From Pseudomonadota bacterium (GTDB lineage: Bacteria > Pseudomonadota > Gammaproteobacteria > Pseudomonadales > Moraxellaceae), in contig CAUJHL010000010.1 in NCBI GenBank assembly GCA_963204705.1, forward strand, positions 1-42,649: a DNA stretch of 42,649 bases, read 5' to 3'. Position numbers and translations under genes: made by a program. How positions within the stretch are numbered: the stretch's first letter is position 1; the number at the start of each line of letters is the position of its first letter. This document shows, one piece after another, positions 35,672 to 42,649 of this stretch. Under the pieces are notes generated by a model. It did no database searches. It was not told the origin of the DNA and saw only the letters and a list, made by a program, of their open reading frames with translations.

Positions 35672-36418
35672 ATGTCTGATCAAACTGAAACCATCCTGTC
35701 GGCACCTTGTGCTCATAGGGTTAACAGTTTTTGTGCATTCTTGACCAGTGTCTTTCTTGCTGCTCCCCTACCTATAGCCCCCGCTGTTTTCATGTTTGGT
35801 GCCGCTTCACCGGCAGTTGCCGCACCCATGACATCAGCCTCTCAGCGCAAGGCACGATGGTATCGCTATTATAATGGTCAGGGGGTTCCGATGCTGAGTG
35901 GCACGGTGACTCAGGAGCATATGCGCTTTGGGTACGATGCGCTGGACTCCAATATGATGGTGATCCGCCATTACCCTCCTTTTACCAATGAGAGCTATGC
36001 CAAACAGCGCGCGCAGCGTGAGGCGCAGGAAGCCAAGCGCCAGGCTGATCGCAATCTGGTAGAAGTGTATATCAACTCCACTCAGGCAACCGCACAGCGT
36101 GATCGCATCCTTCAGGAAATTACTGGCCGCAGGCAATTCATGCAGGATCAACTGACAGGCATGCAAAAGGATTTACAGGGAAACATTGCGGCGGCAGCCA
36201 GCTTTGAGCGCGACAACAAAAAGGTTCCTTTCCGCCTTCAGTCCGACATGGAGAGCAAACGCACTCAGATTACCAATGCACAGGCTAATATCAAAGCCTT
36301 GAATCAACGGGAAATGGAAGTTCAAACGCAGTATAAGGCAATCATTGACCGGCTGGTGTTTCTGGAAGGACATCGTGAGTTGTTGCAGACGCCGAATCAA
36401 AGGACTGTAAATCGATAA
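35672..36418 (+). CDS. Secreted coiled-coil protein of unknown function
   Basis: A 248-residue protein with a strong ribosome binding site (AAAGGA, 7 nt before ATG 35672). Residues ~17-50 contain a hydrophobic export signal (FCAFLTSVFLAAPLPIAPAVFMFGAASPAVAA), with likely cleavage after AVAA. The mature N-terminus (KARWYRYYNGQGVPMLSGTVT, then GYDALDSNMMVIRHYPPF) resembles the short beta motif of DUF4124-type periplasmic proteins. From ~105 the protein is rich in Ala, Gln, Arg and Glu and predicted to form a long coiled coil to the C-terminus (about 135 residues). It is divergent from pilG. I do not recognise a specific family; a periplasmic or envelope-associated role is inferred from the signal only. 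Confidence 0.75.
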   Translation: MSDQTETILSAPCAHRVNSFCAFLTSVFLAAPLPIAPAVFMFGAASPAVAAPMTSASQRKARWYRYYNGQGVPMLSGTVTQEHMRFGYDALDSNMMVIRHYPPFTNESYAKQRAQREAQEAKRQADRNLVEVYINSTQATAQRDRILQEITGRRQFMQDQLTGMQKDLQGNIAAAASFERDNKKVPFRLQSDMESKRTQITNAQANIKALNQREMEVQTQYKAIIDRLVFLEGHRELLQTPNQRTVNR

Positions 36419-36534
36419 CCTTTGCCTGTGTACCAGTGGTCACACTTTGGGTCAATGCCCTGGTTTGTATTGCTTGGCCCAAAATTTGACCTAAATTAGT
36501 CCCACTATTGGCATTTGTTCGCGCCAGTTAATTG

Positions 36535-36957
36535 TCAGTTTTGAGCACAAAAACCCTGGGAACAGTCCATGTTTCTTGAGCGCTGTATACTTTGATACCA
36601 CGTGTACAAGTGCTCCCCCACCGAATGCCTGCAGTGCTCAATGTGACGATTCACGATCAAAGCTTTATCGCGATCAGCCGCATCAATCAAAAACCCCAGA
36701 AACCCACCCTTCAATGGGCGAATCAATACCTGCCAGGCGTGATAAGCGCTGTCGATATCATTGGCGGCAATCTGATTGGCAATCGCAATGAGTTTGCTCT
36801 CCCAGCGTGCATCATACCGTTGACTCAGTTGAATCAGTTCCTGGAGCTCACTGTCGAGCAGCGAGCGATCTTTTTCAGGCTCACCTGCCCCTAACCAACG
36901 ATCCCATGGATTTGCCGATTTCACCAATGCCGGTGCCAAATGATTTGGTGTTCCCAT
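36535..36957 (-). CDS. Hypothetical protein, unrecognised
   Basis: A 140-residue soluble protein with no signal peptide or membrane helix. It is mainly helical, with an Asp/Glu-rich first half (EPEKDRSLLDSELQELIQLSQRYDARW) and a second half around GGFLGFLIDAADRDKALIVNRHIEHC. AGGG lies 7 nt before the ATG. It stands alone, convergent with the coiled-coil gene, and no neighbouring gene suggests a role. Coding is supported by frame length, start signal and lack of competing frames; function is unknown. Confidence 0.5.
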   Translation of the reverse strand: MGTPNHLAPALVKSANPWDRWLGAGEPEKDRSLLDSELQELIQLSQRYDARWESKLIAIANQIAANDIDSAYHAWQVLIRPLKGGFLGFLIDAADRDKALIVNRHIEHCRHSVGEHLYTWYQSIQRSRNMDCSQGFCAQN

Positions 36958-37431
36958 AACCAGACCCTACATACTCAAAATATTTTATCGTTTTGTGGCC
37001 CAGACACGAATACGCCGCCAACCCTGTCTGCAAAACTGTAATTCCTGGATAAATTTTAACATTATTTAACATTTAGATAATCATTTTTAGACAGGAGGTA
37101 AAAATTTTCTCTTATAAGGGAACTCGTGCACACTTGTTTAGACAGAGTATTTCTGAGGCTATTTCGCCTAACCCAGATCGTGCAAGTCATTGAGCTTGCC
37201 AATGCGGCAACTCTGCGCAAAACCTTAGTGTCATTTTTTAATTGACTATTGATGCCACTCTGTCAAACAATAAAGAGAATTACCTGCTGCTTAGGGCTAG
37301 TATTTTGCTGGCTGTTTACTGCGTTAGGCAGTTCGACCACACAGGACAGTGTGTGCTTTGATCGCCCGCAAGGGTGTCCATCCCTAGTTTTAAAAATTGC
37401 ATTGAATAAATTTTAATTCCCTCGCTACGGG
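36958..37431. other. AT-rich gap upstream of the RND efflux genes
   Basis: 474 bp without a supportable gene and clearly richer in A+T than its surroundings. It contains a strong Shine-Dalgarno-like AGGAGGT near 37094-37100 with no ATG, GTG or TTG at usable distance, a 9-bp direct repeat TTTAGACAG (37086-37094 and 37137-37145) and several AT-rich runs. It may hold the promoter and long leader of the efflux operon. Confidence 0.45.
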
Positions 37432-38739
37432 ATGAAGGTGCACATGGTTTCTAGCCCGCAGACCCAGAACACACTTGCATCAACAAGGCCTCTCCTGCGG
37501 CTTTTTTCCAAGAGTACCGTCGGCTCACGCAGCCTGATGCAATCGGCAGTAGCCTACATTCTTATGCTGAGCCTGGCTGCTTGCCATCGCACACCTGAAA
37601 CCACTGATACATCTCAGGCCAACTCCTCAAATAACAGCCAGAGTTCCGCTGCCTCAGTAGCCACACCGATAACCACCTCCTCCGCTCCAGCAGCCTTTGA
37701 GTTTATGGCATCGGATATAGCTGTTGCCCGGCGTGCGGAATTTCAATCGGCATCGCCATTCACGGGCACGCTTTCGGCCCTGCGCCACACACTGGTCCAG
37801 GCGCAAACCAGTGGCAATGTCCTGTCGGTCACCGTGCAGCCAGGTGCACAGGTCAAGCGGGGTGAGCTCATCGCTGTTTTGGGTCAGGAGGATGCCTCCC
37901 AGCGGGTGTTGCAGGCACAGGCGGCAGTTGCGTCAGCACGCGCACAGTGGATTTTGGCACAAAGCCTGAATGAGCGTCATCGCAAACTGCTAGAAAAGGG
38001 CTTTGTGGCCAAAATCGAGTATGAACGGAGCAGCGCCGAAGCAGCGGCTCAGGCTGAGAATTTAAAAGCCCAGCAAGCCCTATTGGCGATTGCGCAAAAA
38101 GCCGTTAGGGATACCCGCATTGTGGCCCCTCAGGATGGCACAGTCGCCAGAAGGCTGGTCGAACCCGGACAAGCGGCTGCACCCGGTCAGGCCATCGTTG
38201 AAATCGTCGATCTGTCGACGCTGGAGCTGGAAGGGCGGCTTTCTGCGGCCTCGCCAACCCCGGTCACACTCGGGCAACAGGCGACGTTTCAGATACAGTC
38301 TGAATCCAACACTCCCTCTACGACACAAAGCTACACTGCCCGTGTCACCCGCATTAATCCGGTGGTGGACGCCTCCAATCGTAGCCTGACGTTTTATGCA
38401 CAAGTCCCAGGAAGTGGCCAGCTCCGGCCGGGTGTGTTTGTACAGGGCAAATTACTCAGTGGCTCGGCGCGTACTGGCATTGTCATTCCTGCTGCGGCCC
38501 TGACGAAAGCGGCTGGCCAGTCTGAGAATCCGGCAAGTCCCACTGATTCTGGCGTCCCAGCGACAGCACAAAAAGTCTGGGTCATTCGGAATCAGCGACT
38601 GGTGCACCAACCAGTGACGGTGCTTGCGCGTGATGCGCTGAGCAATACAGTGATGGTGGATGGCATTTCGGCGGGGGAAACCGTGGTGTTGCTGTCATTG
38701 GCGGAATCGGCAGCGGGACAGGCGGTCAGGCTTTCCTAA
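37432..38739 (+). CDS. RND efflux periplasmic adaptor (membrane fusion lipoprotein)
   Basis: A 435-residue adaptor that would link the RND pump encoded next to an outer-membrane channel. A signal of the lipoprotein type ends in SLAAC with Cys51 as lipid anchor. The biotinyl-lipoyl-like domain has SGNVLSVTVQPGAQVKRGELIAVL, the helical hairpin is Ala/Gln-rich (VLQAQAAVASARAQW), then RIVAPQDGTVARRLVEPGQ closes the domain; a beta barrel and membrane-proximal domain follow. Start choice is uncertain: 37432 begins a 50-residue pre-lipobox region, long for a signal peptide; ATG 37444 has AAGGTG just upstream, and M36 would give a normal-length signal. The pump gene follows after 203 bp. No outer-membrane factor gene is in the window. 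Confidence 0.88.
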   Translation: MKVHMVSSPQTQNTLASTRPLLRLFSKSTVGSRSLMQSAVAYILMLSLAACHRTPETTDTSQANSSNNSQSSAASVATPITTSSAPAAFEFMASDIAVARRAEFQSASPFTGTLSALRHTLVQAQTSGNVLSVTVQPGAQVKRGELIAVLGQEDASQRVLQAQAAVASARAQWILAQSLNERHRKLLEKGFVAKIEYERSSAEAAAQAENLKAQQALLAIAQKAVRDTRIVAPQDGTVARRLVEPGQAAAPGQAIVEIVDLSTLELEGRLSAASPTPVTLGQQATFQIQSESNTPSTTQSYTARVTRINPVVDASNRSLTFYAQVPGSGQLRPGVFVQGKLLSGSARTGIVIPAAALTKAAGQSENPASPTDSGVPATAQKVWVIRNQRLVHQPVTVLARDALSNTVMVDGISAGETVVLLSLAESAAGQAVRLS

Positions 38740-38942
38740 ACGACCCTCACACATCAGCACAGGGTCTATCGCTGTGGTTTATGTGGTATTACCCGTCCGA
38801 CCAATGCGTTAACACCCTGATCTTTGCTGGCCACCCCTTGCTAGGCAGGATCCGGTAAACGCTCTGAATCATTCTTCCATACTAATCAGCTGCCTGAATC
38901 CATGGAAATGGGCGCTGCCAACAGACTCAGGAATCTCCGCTC

Positions 38943-41900
38943 ATGTGGCTTACCCGTATCAGTATCTCGCATCCGGTTTTTGCCACCATGATGATGCTGG
39001 CGCTACTGGTACTGGGGCTGGCCTCCTGGCAAAAAATGGGTGTGGAAGAATTCCCCAGTGTCGAATTTCCCTTTGTGGTTATTTACACCTCCTATCCGGG
39101 TGCTACGCCAGAAATCGTCGAATCCGATGTCAGTCGCAAACTCGAAGATGCCGTTAATACCATTGCCGGAGTCAAGCAGGTCACCTCGATTTCAGCGGAA
39201 AGCCTGTCGACCGTCATCATCGAATTTAATCTGGATGTGTCTGCGACAACGGCGGCGCAGGATGTGCGCGACAAGATTGCGCTGGTGAAACCGCAACTAC
39301 GGGAAGAAATCAAAGACCCGCTGATTGAGCGCTACGATCCCGGCTCTGTCCCTGTCGTTTCGGTGGCCTTTAGCTCTGACACGCTGTCCATGCGCGAGCT
39401 ATCTACCTATCTGGAACAACAGGTAATCAAACGTCTGCAGACCGTCAGTGGCGTGGGCAAGGTCAACCTGTTGGGCACCGTGACCCGTGAAATTCGCATT
39501 GCGATTCATCCCGAACAATTACAGGCCTACGGCATCAGTCTGGATCAGCTGATTCAGACCCTGCGTACCGAAAACATGGAATTGCCCAGCGGGACGCTGA
39601 AATCGACGCAAAAAGAACTGGTGGTACAAATCAAGGGCCGACTAAAGCGACCCGATGAATTTGGCCAGCTCATTGTCGGGCGGCGCAACGGCGTGCCGGT
39701 CTATCTGAATCAGGTGGCCGAGGTACAGGACACGCAAGCCGAAGCGGATTCAGCAGCTTTGGTCAACGGCAAACCCGCCATTGGCCTGGATGTGATTAAA
39801 ATTTCCGGTGCGAATGTGATTGCAGTGGTGGACAAGACCCGTGCAGCACTGGACGAACTGCAAAAAACCCTGCCGCCCGGCGTCAAAATGACGGTCGTTG
39901 CGGATAGCGCCCGCTCCATCCGCGCCTCTTTGACTGATGTGATCCGCACGCTGATTGAAGGCGGGATTCTGGCTATCCTGATCGTGCTGCTCTTTTTAGG
40001 CTCGTGGCGCTCAACCGTGATTACCGGACTGACTCTGCCTATTTCGCTCTTTGGGACACTGACGGTCATGTGGGCGATGGGATTCACCATCAATGTCATG
40101 ACGCTGATGGCCCTGTCTTTGTGTATTGGTTTGCTGATTGATGATGCGATCGTGGTGCGGGAAAACATTGTCCGCCATGCCGATATGGGCAAGGATCACC
40201 GACAGGCTGCACTGGAAGGCACCGAGGAAATTGGTCTGGCGGTGCTGGCGACGACACTGACTATTGTTGCGGTATTTCTGCCGGTAGCCTTTATGGGCGG
40301 TATTATTGGACGCTTCTTTTATCAGTTTGGCGTGACCGTATCGGCAGCGGTGCTATTGTCGATGTTTGTCTCCTTTACCCTCGACCCCATGCTGTCGGCA
40401 CACTGGCCAGAAAAGCCACAGCCCCGAAAACCCAATCTGTTTCAGCGGCTGTTAAACCGTTTTTCACAGGGACTCGATACACTGACGCAAACCTATACCA
40501 ACCTGTTGGCCTGGTGCCTGAGCCACCGGCTGATTACCTTTGCGGTGGCGATTGCCTCGCTGGTTGGGGCGTTTGCGCTGTCCGGGATGATTGGAAAAGA
40601 GTTCGTGCCGACGCCGGATCTGGGCGAAATGGCCGTAAAATTTGAGACCCCCGTGGATGCCTCACTGGAATACACGCAGCAAAAAGTGCGTCAGGTCGAT
40701 GCGATTGTGCGGGCATATCCCGAAGTCGTCAGTACCTATGCCACGGTGAATTCGATCGGTAATACCGGACGAAACCGGGCTCAGATTCGCATTCAGCTCA
40801 AGTCCAAACGGGAACGCACCCGCAGCATGAATCAGCTGAATCATGACATTCGCGCGCGTCTGCATTCGGTTGCTGGTATTCAGGTGACTTCCGTGGCATC
40901 GGCAAAAGAATCTGTTTCCGGCGGGGTCAAACCCATTCTGATTTCCATCAAGGGCACCGACCTCAAGGAACTGCAGCGGATTTCTGATGGCTTTTTAACG
41001 GAAATGGCCAAAATTCCGGGCATCGTCGATCTGGAGTCCTCGCTCAAGGAACCCAAGCCTACCCTGTCGATTCAACTGGATCGCGAAGCCGCCAGTGATG
41101 CGGGTTTGTCGATTGGCCAGATTGCCCAGACACTGCGCCCCTTGCTGGCAGGTGAGGACGTGACCACCTGGCAGGATGCCCGGGGTGAAAACTACGATGT
41201 CAATGTTCGCCTCCCCGATGACCAGCGCCAGCGTCTCAGTGACTTGCAAAATCTTTACCTTTCCAGTAGCCGCACCGACCCGGCAACTGGCCAGCCGGTT
41301 CAGATCCCCTTGTCCCAAGTGGCCCGTTTTGAGCTGGGTTCTGGAGCATCACAAATTAACCGGCGCAATCTCTTTCGGGAAGTGATGATTCAGGCTAATA
41401 CCGAAGGCCGCCCGTCGGGTGACATTGGGGAAGACATTGCCAAACTGCAAGCACGCACCAAACTACCCGTGGGCTATAGCTTCCAGACTGAAGGCGCGAA
41501 CAAGGACATGGCGGAGTCTGCCGGATATGCTGCGACTGCACTGATTCTGGCGATTTTGTTTATCTATATGCTGCTGGGCTCGCAGTTCAACAGCTTTCTG
41601 TTTCCCGTGGCCATCATGTCGTCCTTGCCGCTGTCGCTAATTGGGGTATTTCTGGCGCTGTTTCTGTTTGGCAGCACGCTGAATATCTTTTCGATTATCG
41701 GCATCATCATGCTGATGGGTCTCGTGACCAAAAACGCGATTCTGCTGATTGATTTTATCAAGCAGGCGATCGAAAACGGTAATGACCGAACCTCGGCAAT
41801 CATTGATGCGGGACGGTTTCGCCTGCGGCCTATTCTCATGACCACAACGGCGATGATCATGGGTATGGTGCCGTTGGCGCTGGGACTGGGAGACGGTGCT

Positions 41901-42053
41901 GAACAGCGTGCGCCCATGGCGCATGCCATCATTGGCGGTGTCGCAACTTCTACCCTGCTGACACTGGTAGTGGTTCCGGTGATTTATACTTATCTGGATG
42001 ATTTCAAGAATTTTATGGCAACGTTGCTAAAGCGGGCAAGAACCTCACGCTAG
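38943..42053 (+). CDS. RND-family efflux pump, HAE1 type
   Basis: A 1,036-residue proton-driven inner-membrane exporter. The usual plan is visible: a first helix near residues 12-30 ([17 protein letters not shown]), a large periplasmic loop, helices 2-6 (~330-480), a helix near 525-545, the second periplasmic loop, and helices 8-12 (~860-1020). The proton-relay pair Asp400-Asp401 in [16 protein letters not shown] (helix 4) matches AcrB Asp407-Asp408. [17 protein letters not shown] (helix 10) carries the Lys that completes the relay. AGGA lies 10 nt before the ATG. It pairs with the adaptor lipoprotein just upstream. HAE1 pumps export hydrophobic or amphiphilic compounds; the specific substrate cannot be read from the sequence. 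Confidence 0.93.
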   Translation: MWLTRISISHPVFATMMMLALLVLGLASWQKMGVEEFPSVEFPFVVIYTSYPGATPEIVESDVSRKLEDAVNTIAGVKQVTSISAESLSTVIIEFNLDVSATTAAQDVRDKIALVKPQLREEIKDPLIERYDPGSVPVVSVAFSSDTLSMRELSTYLEQQVIKRLQTVSGVGKVNLLGTVTREIRIAIHPEQLQAYGISLDQLIQTLRTENMELPSGTLKSTQKELVVQIKGRLKRPDEFGQLIVGRRNGVPVYLNQVAEVQDTQAEADSAALVNGKPAIGLDVIKISGANVIAVVDKTRAALDELQKTLPPGVKMTVVADSARSIRASLTDVIRTLIEGGILAILIVLLFLGSWRSTVITGLTLPISLFGTLTVMWAMGFTINVMTLMALSLCIGLLIDDAIVVRENIVRHADMGKDHRQAALEGTEEIGLAVLATTLTIVAVFLPVAFMGGIIGRFFYQFGVTVSAAVLLSMFVSFTLDPMLSAHWPEKPQPRKPNLFQRLLNRFSQGLDTLTQTYTNLLAWCLSHRLITFAVAIASLVGAFALSGMIGKEFVPTPDLGEMAVKFETPVDASLEYTQQKVRQVDAIVRAYPEVVSTYATVNSIGNTGRNRAQIRIQLKSKRERTRSMNQLNHDIRARLHSVAGIQVTSVASAKESVSGGVKPILISIKGTDLKELQRISDGFLTEMAKIPGIVDLESSLKEPKPTLSIQLDREAASDAGLSIGQIAQTLRPLLAGEDVTTWQDARGENYDVNVRLPDDQRQRLSDLQNLYLSSSRTDPATGQPVQIPLSQVARFELGSGASQINRRNLFREVMIQANTEGRPSGDIGEDIAKLQARTKLPVGYSFQTEGANKDMAESAGYAATALILAILFIYMLLGSQFNSFLFPVAIMSSLPLSLIGVFLALFLFGSTLNIFSIIGIIMLMGLVTKNAILLIDFIKQAIENGNDRTSAIIDAGRFRLRPILMTTTAMIMGMVPLALGLGDGAEQRAPMAHAIIGGVATSTLLTLVVVPVIYTYLDDFKNFMATLLKRARTSR

Positions 42054-42062
42054 CCAATTGCG

Positions 42063-42090
42063 AGCTACTGGATAGCTACTGGATAGCTAC
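42063..42090. repeat. 11-bp tandem repeat, 2.5 copies
   Basis: AGCTACTGGAT occurs at 42063-42073 and 42074-42084, followed by a partial copy AGCTAC. It begins 10 bp after the RND pump stop codon. A hairpin (TGGGCAG/CTGCCCA, 42128-42148) without a T-run lies further on. Confidence 0.9.
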
Positions 42091-42181
42091 TTGAGGGCCA
42101 CTAGCAAGCCGATTATCCGGCTGGGGCTGGGCAGACATCCGCTGCCCACAACTGTGACAAGGCCTAAGCAGTCTGTCTCCT

Positions 42182-42517
42182 TCAGGGATGCCGCCGTGCC
42201 TCAGACAGTGCTTGCTTCATGGCGGGAGTCAGTTTGGCAGAGAGGGGTTCTTCGTGAATCCCACCGAGCAAAAATAATGAACCCATCAACAGCATGCCTT
42301 TAAACCATTGTTTTTGCATAAAGCCAACATCGGCGGTGAATTCTTCCAATACCGCAATGTGAATGACGCCAATCAATTGCAAATACACCAGTTGCAGTAG
42401 TACGGCCATCGTCAGGGCAAATCCTGACCACTGCCCGTTGGCATCCCAGCCGAACGCGATGGCCGCCAGATCAATCAGTAACATGGCAACCAGCGAATAG
42501 CGTTTAAGCGATTCCAT
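42182..42517 (-). CDS. Small membrane protein, unrecognised
   Basis: A 111-residue protein with about three hydrophobic segments (VAMLLIDLAAIAFGW near 10-24, FALTMAVLLQLVYLQLIGVIHIAVL near 33-57, GMLLMGSLFLLGG near 74-86). AGGAG lies 11 nt before the ATG. The tail is Lys/Arg-rich (PAMKQALSEARRHP), suggesting a cytoplasmic C-terminus by the positive-inside rule. No family is recognised. It is convergent with the RND pump gene. Confidence 0.6.
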   Translation of the reverse strand: MESLKRYSLVAMLLIDLAAIAFGWDANGQWSGFALTMAVLLQLVYLQLIGVIHIAVLEEFTADVGFMQKQWFKGMLLMGSLFLLGGIHEEPLSAKLTPAMKQALSEARRHP

Positions 42518-42649
42518 GACGTGAAAGTCTCCTGTGTTTTACATGATCGTTTACTTGATCGATTACCTTGCCTTTAAGCGAAGTGACTGGCTGATCGTTT
42601 GACTGAGCATTCGGTTTGTCTGTTCGGTTTGATCGACCATCACACCCAT
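42518..42649 (-). other. Unresolved right edge, possible gene 3' end
   Basis: Two minus-strand frames are open to the window edge: one ends at TAA 42565-42563 with DQTEQTNRMLSQTISQSLR, the other would end a few bases inside the next gene. The stretch is rich in GATCR motifs (near 42544, 42557, 42592, 42630), which resemble a loose repeat. I cannot say which frame, if any, is coding. Confidence 0.25.

Noticed and set aside
36446-36491. Inverted repeats between the coiled-coil gene and the 140-codon gene as a terminator
   Set aside because: TTTGGG/CCCAAA and GGTCAA/TTGACC cannot pair at the same time and no T-run follows.

Overview
The window looks like chromosome of a gammaproteobacterium in the Pseudomonadales, most likely a Moraxellaceae relative. 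The main reasons are a complete Pil-Chp type IV pilus chemotaxis locus in the Pseudomonas order (pilG-pilH-pilI-pilJ-pilK-chpA-chpB-chpC), a MaeB-type malic enzyme with a phosphotransacetylase tail, a single-chain class I fumarase and an E. coli-like HD-domain CCA-adding enzyme. Base composition is balanced by eye. No rRNA, tRNA, CRISPR array or recognisable transposase is present, so this is mostly core genome with one accessory scar at the left edge.

Layout. 1-1085: a headless RHS/YD-repeat gene with calcium-binding repeats, followed by a separate signal-peptide gene that carries the RHS sequence normally found further along the same polypeptide. 994-4281: a possible truncated C-terminus, then an alkyl-DHAP-synthase-like FAD oxidase and an FGGY sugar kinase. 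4337-7066: a small secreted protein, bioA and rsmE. 7067-10587: a repeat-bearing intergenic stretch, a possible leader ORF and a membrane PAS-PAS-GGDEF-EAL protein. 10588-14751: maeB with a marked promoter region, and cca. 14954-20514: yegP-like gene, GST, WrbA-like flavoprotein, YihY-family membrane protein, class I fumarase and a MOSC protein. 20748-22048: a DUF2059 secreted protein and cytochrome b561. 22233-35197: the Pil-Chp cluster on the minus strand. 35672-36957: two unrecognised genes. 37432-42053: an RND efflux adaptor and pump. 42182-42649: a small membrane protein and an unresolved edge.

How the genes fit together. The Pil-Chp genes form one signalling pathway: receptor PilJ, couplers PilI and ChpC, adaptation enzymes PilK and ChpB, the giant kinase ChpA and the response regulators PilG and PilH. 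The c-di-GMP enzyme at 7663 could act on the same surface-behaviour decision, but nothing in the sequence links them. MaeB and fumarase belong to C4-acid metabolism. WrbA plus GST form a quinone/electrophile detoxification pair.

The most unusual signals are the split RHS architecture at the left edge, and short tandem repeats with different unit sequences that recur at gene ends. Two of these are hexanucleotide arrays that begin inside the stop codons of the consecutive genes bioA and rsmE.
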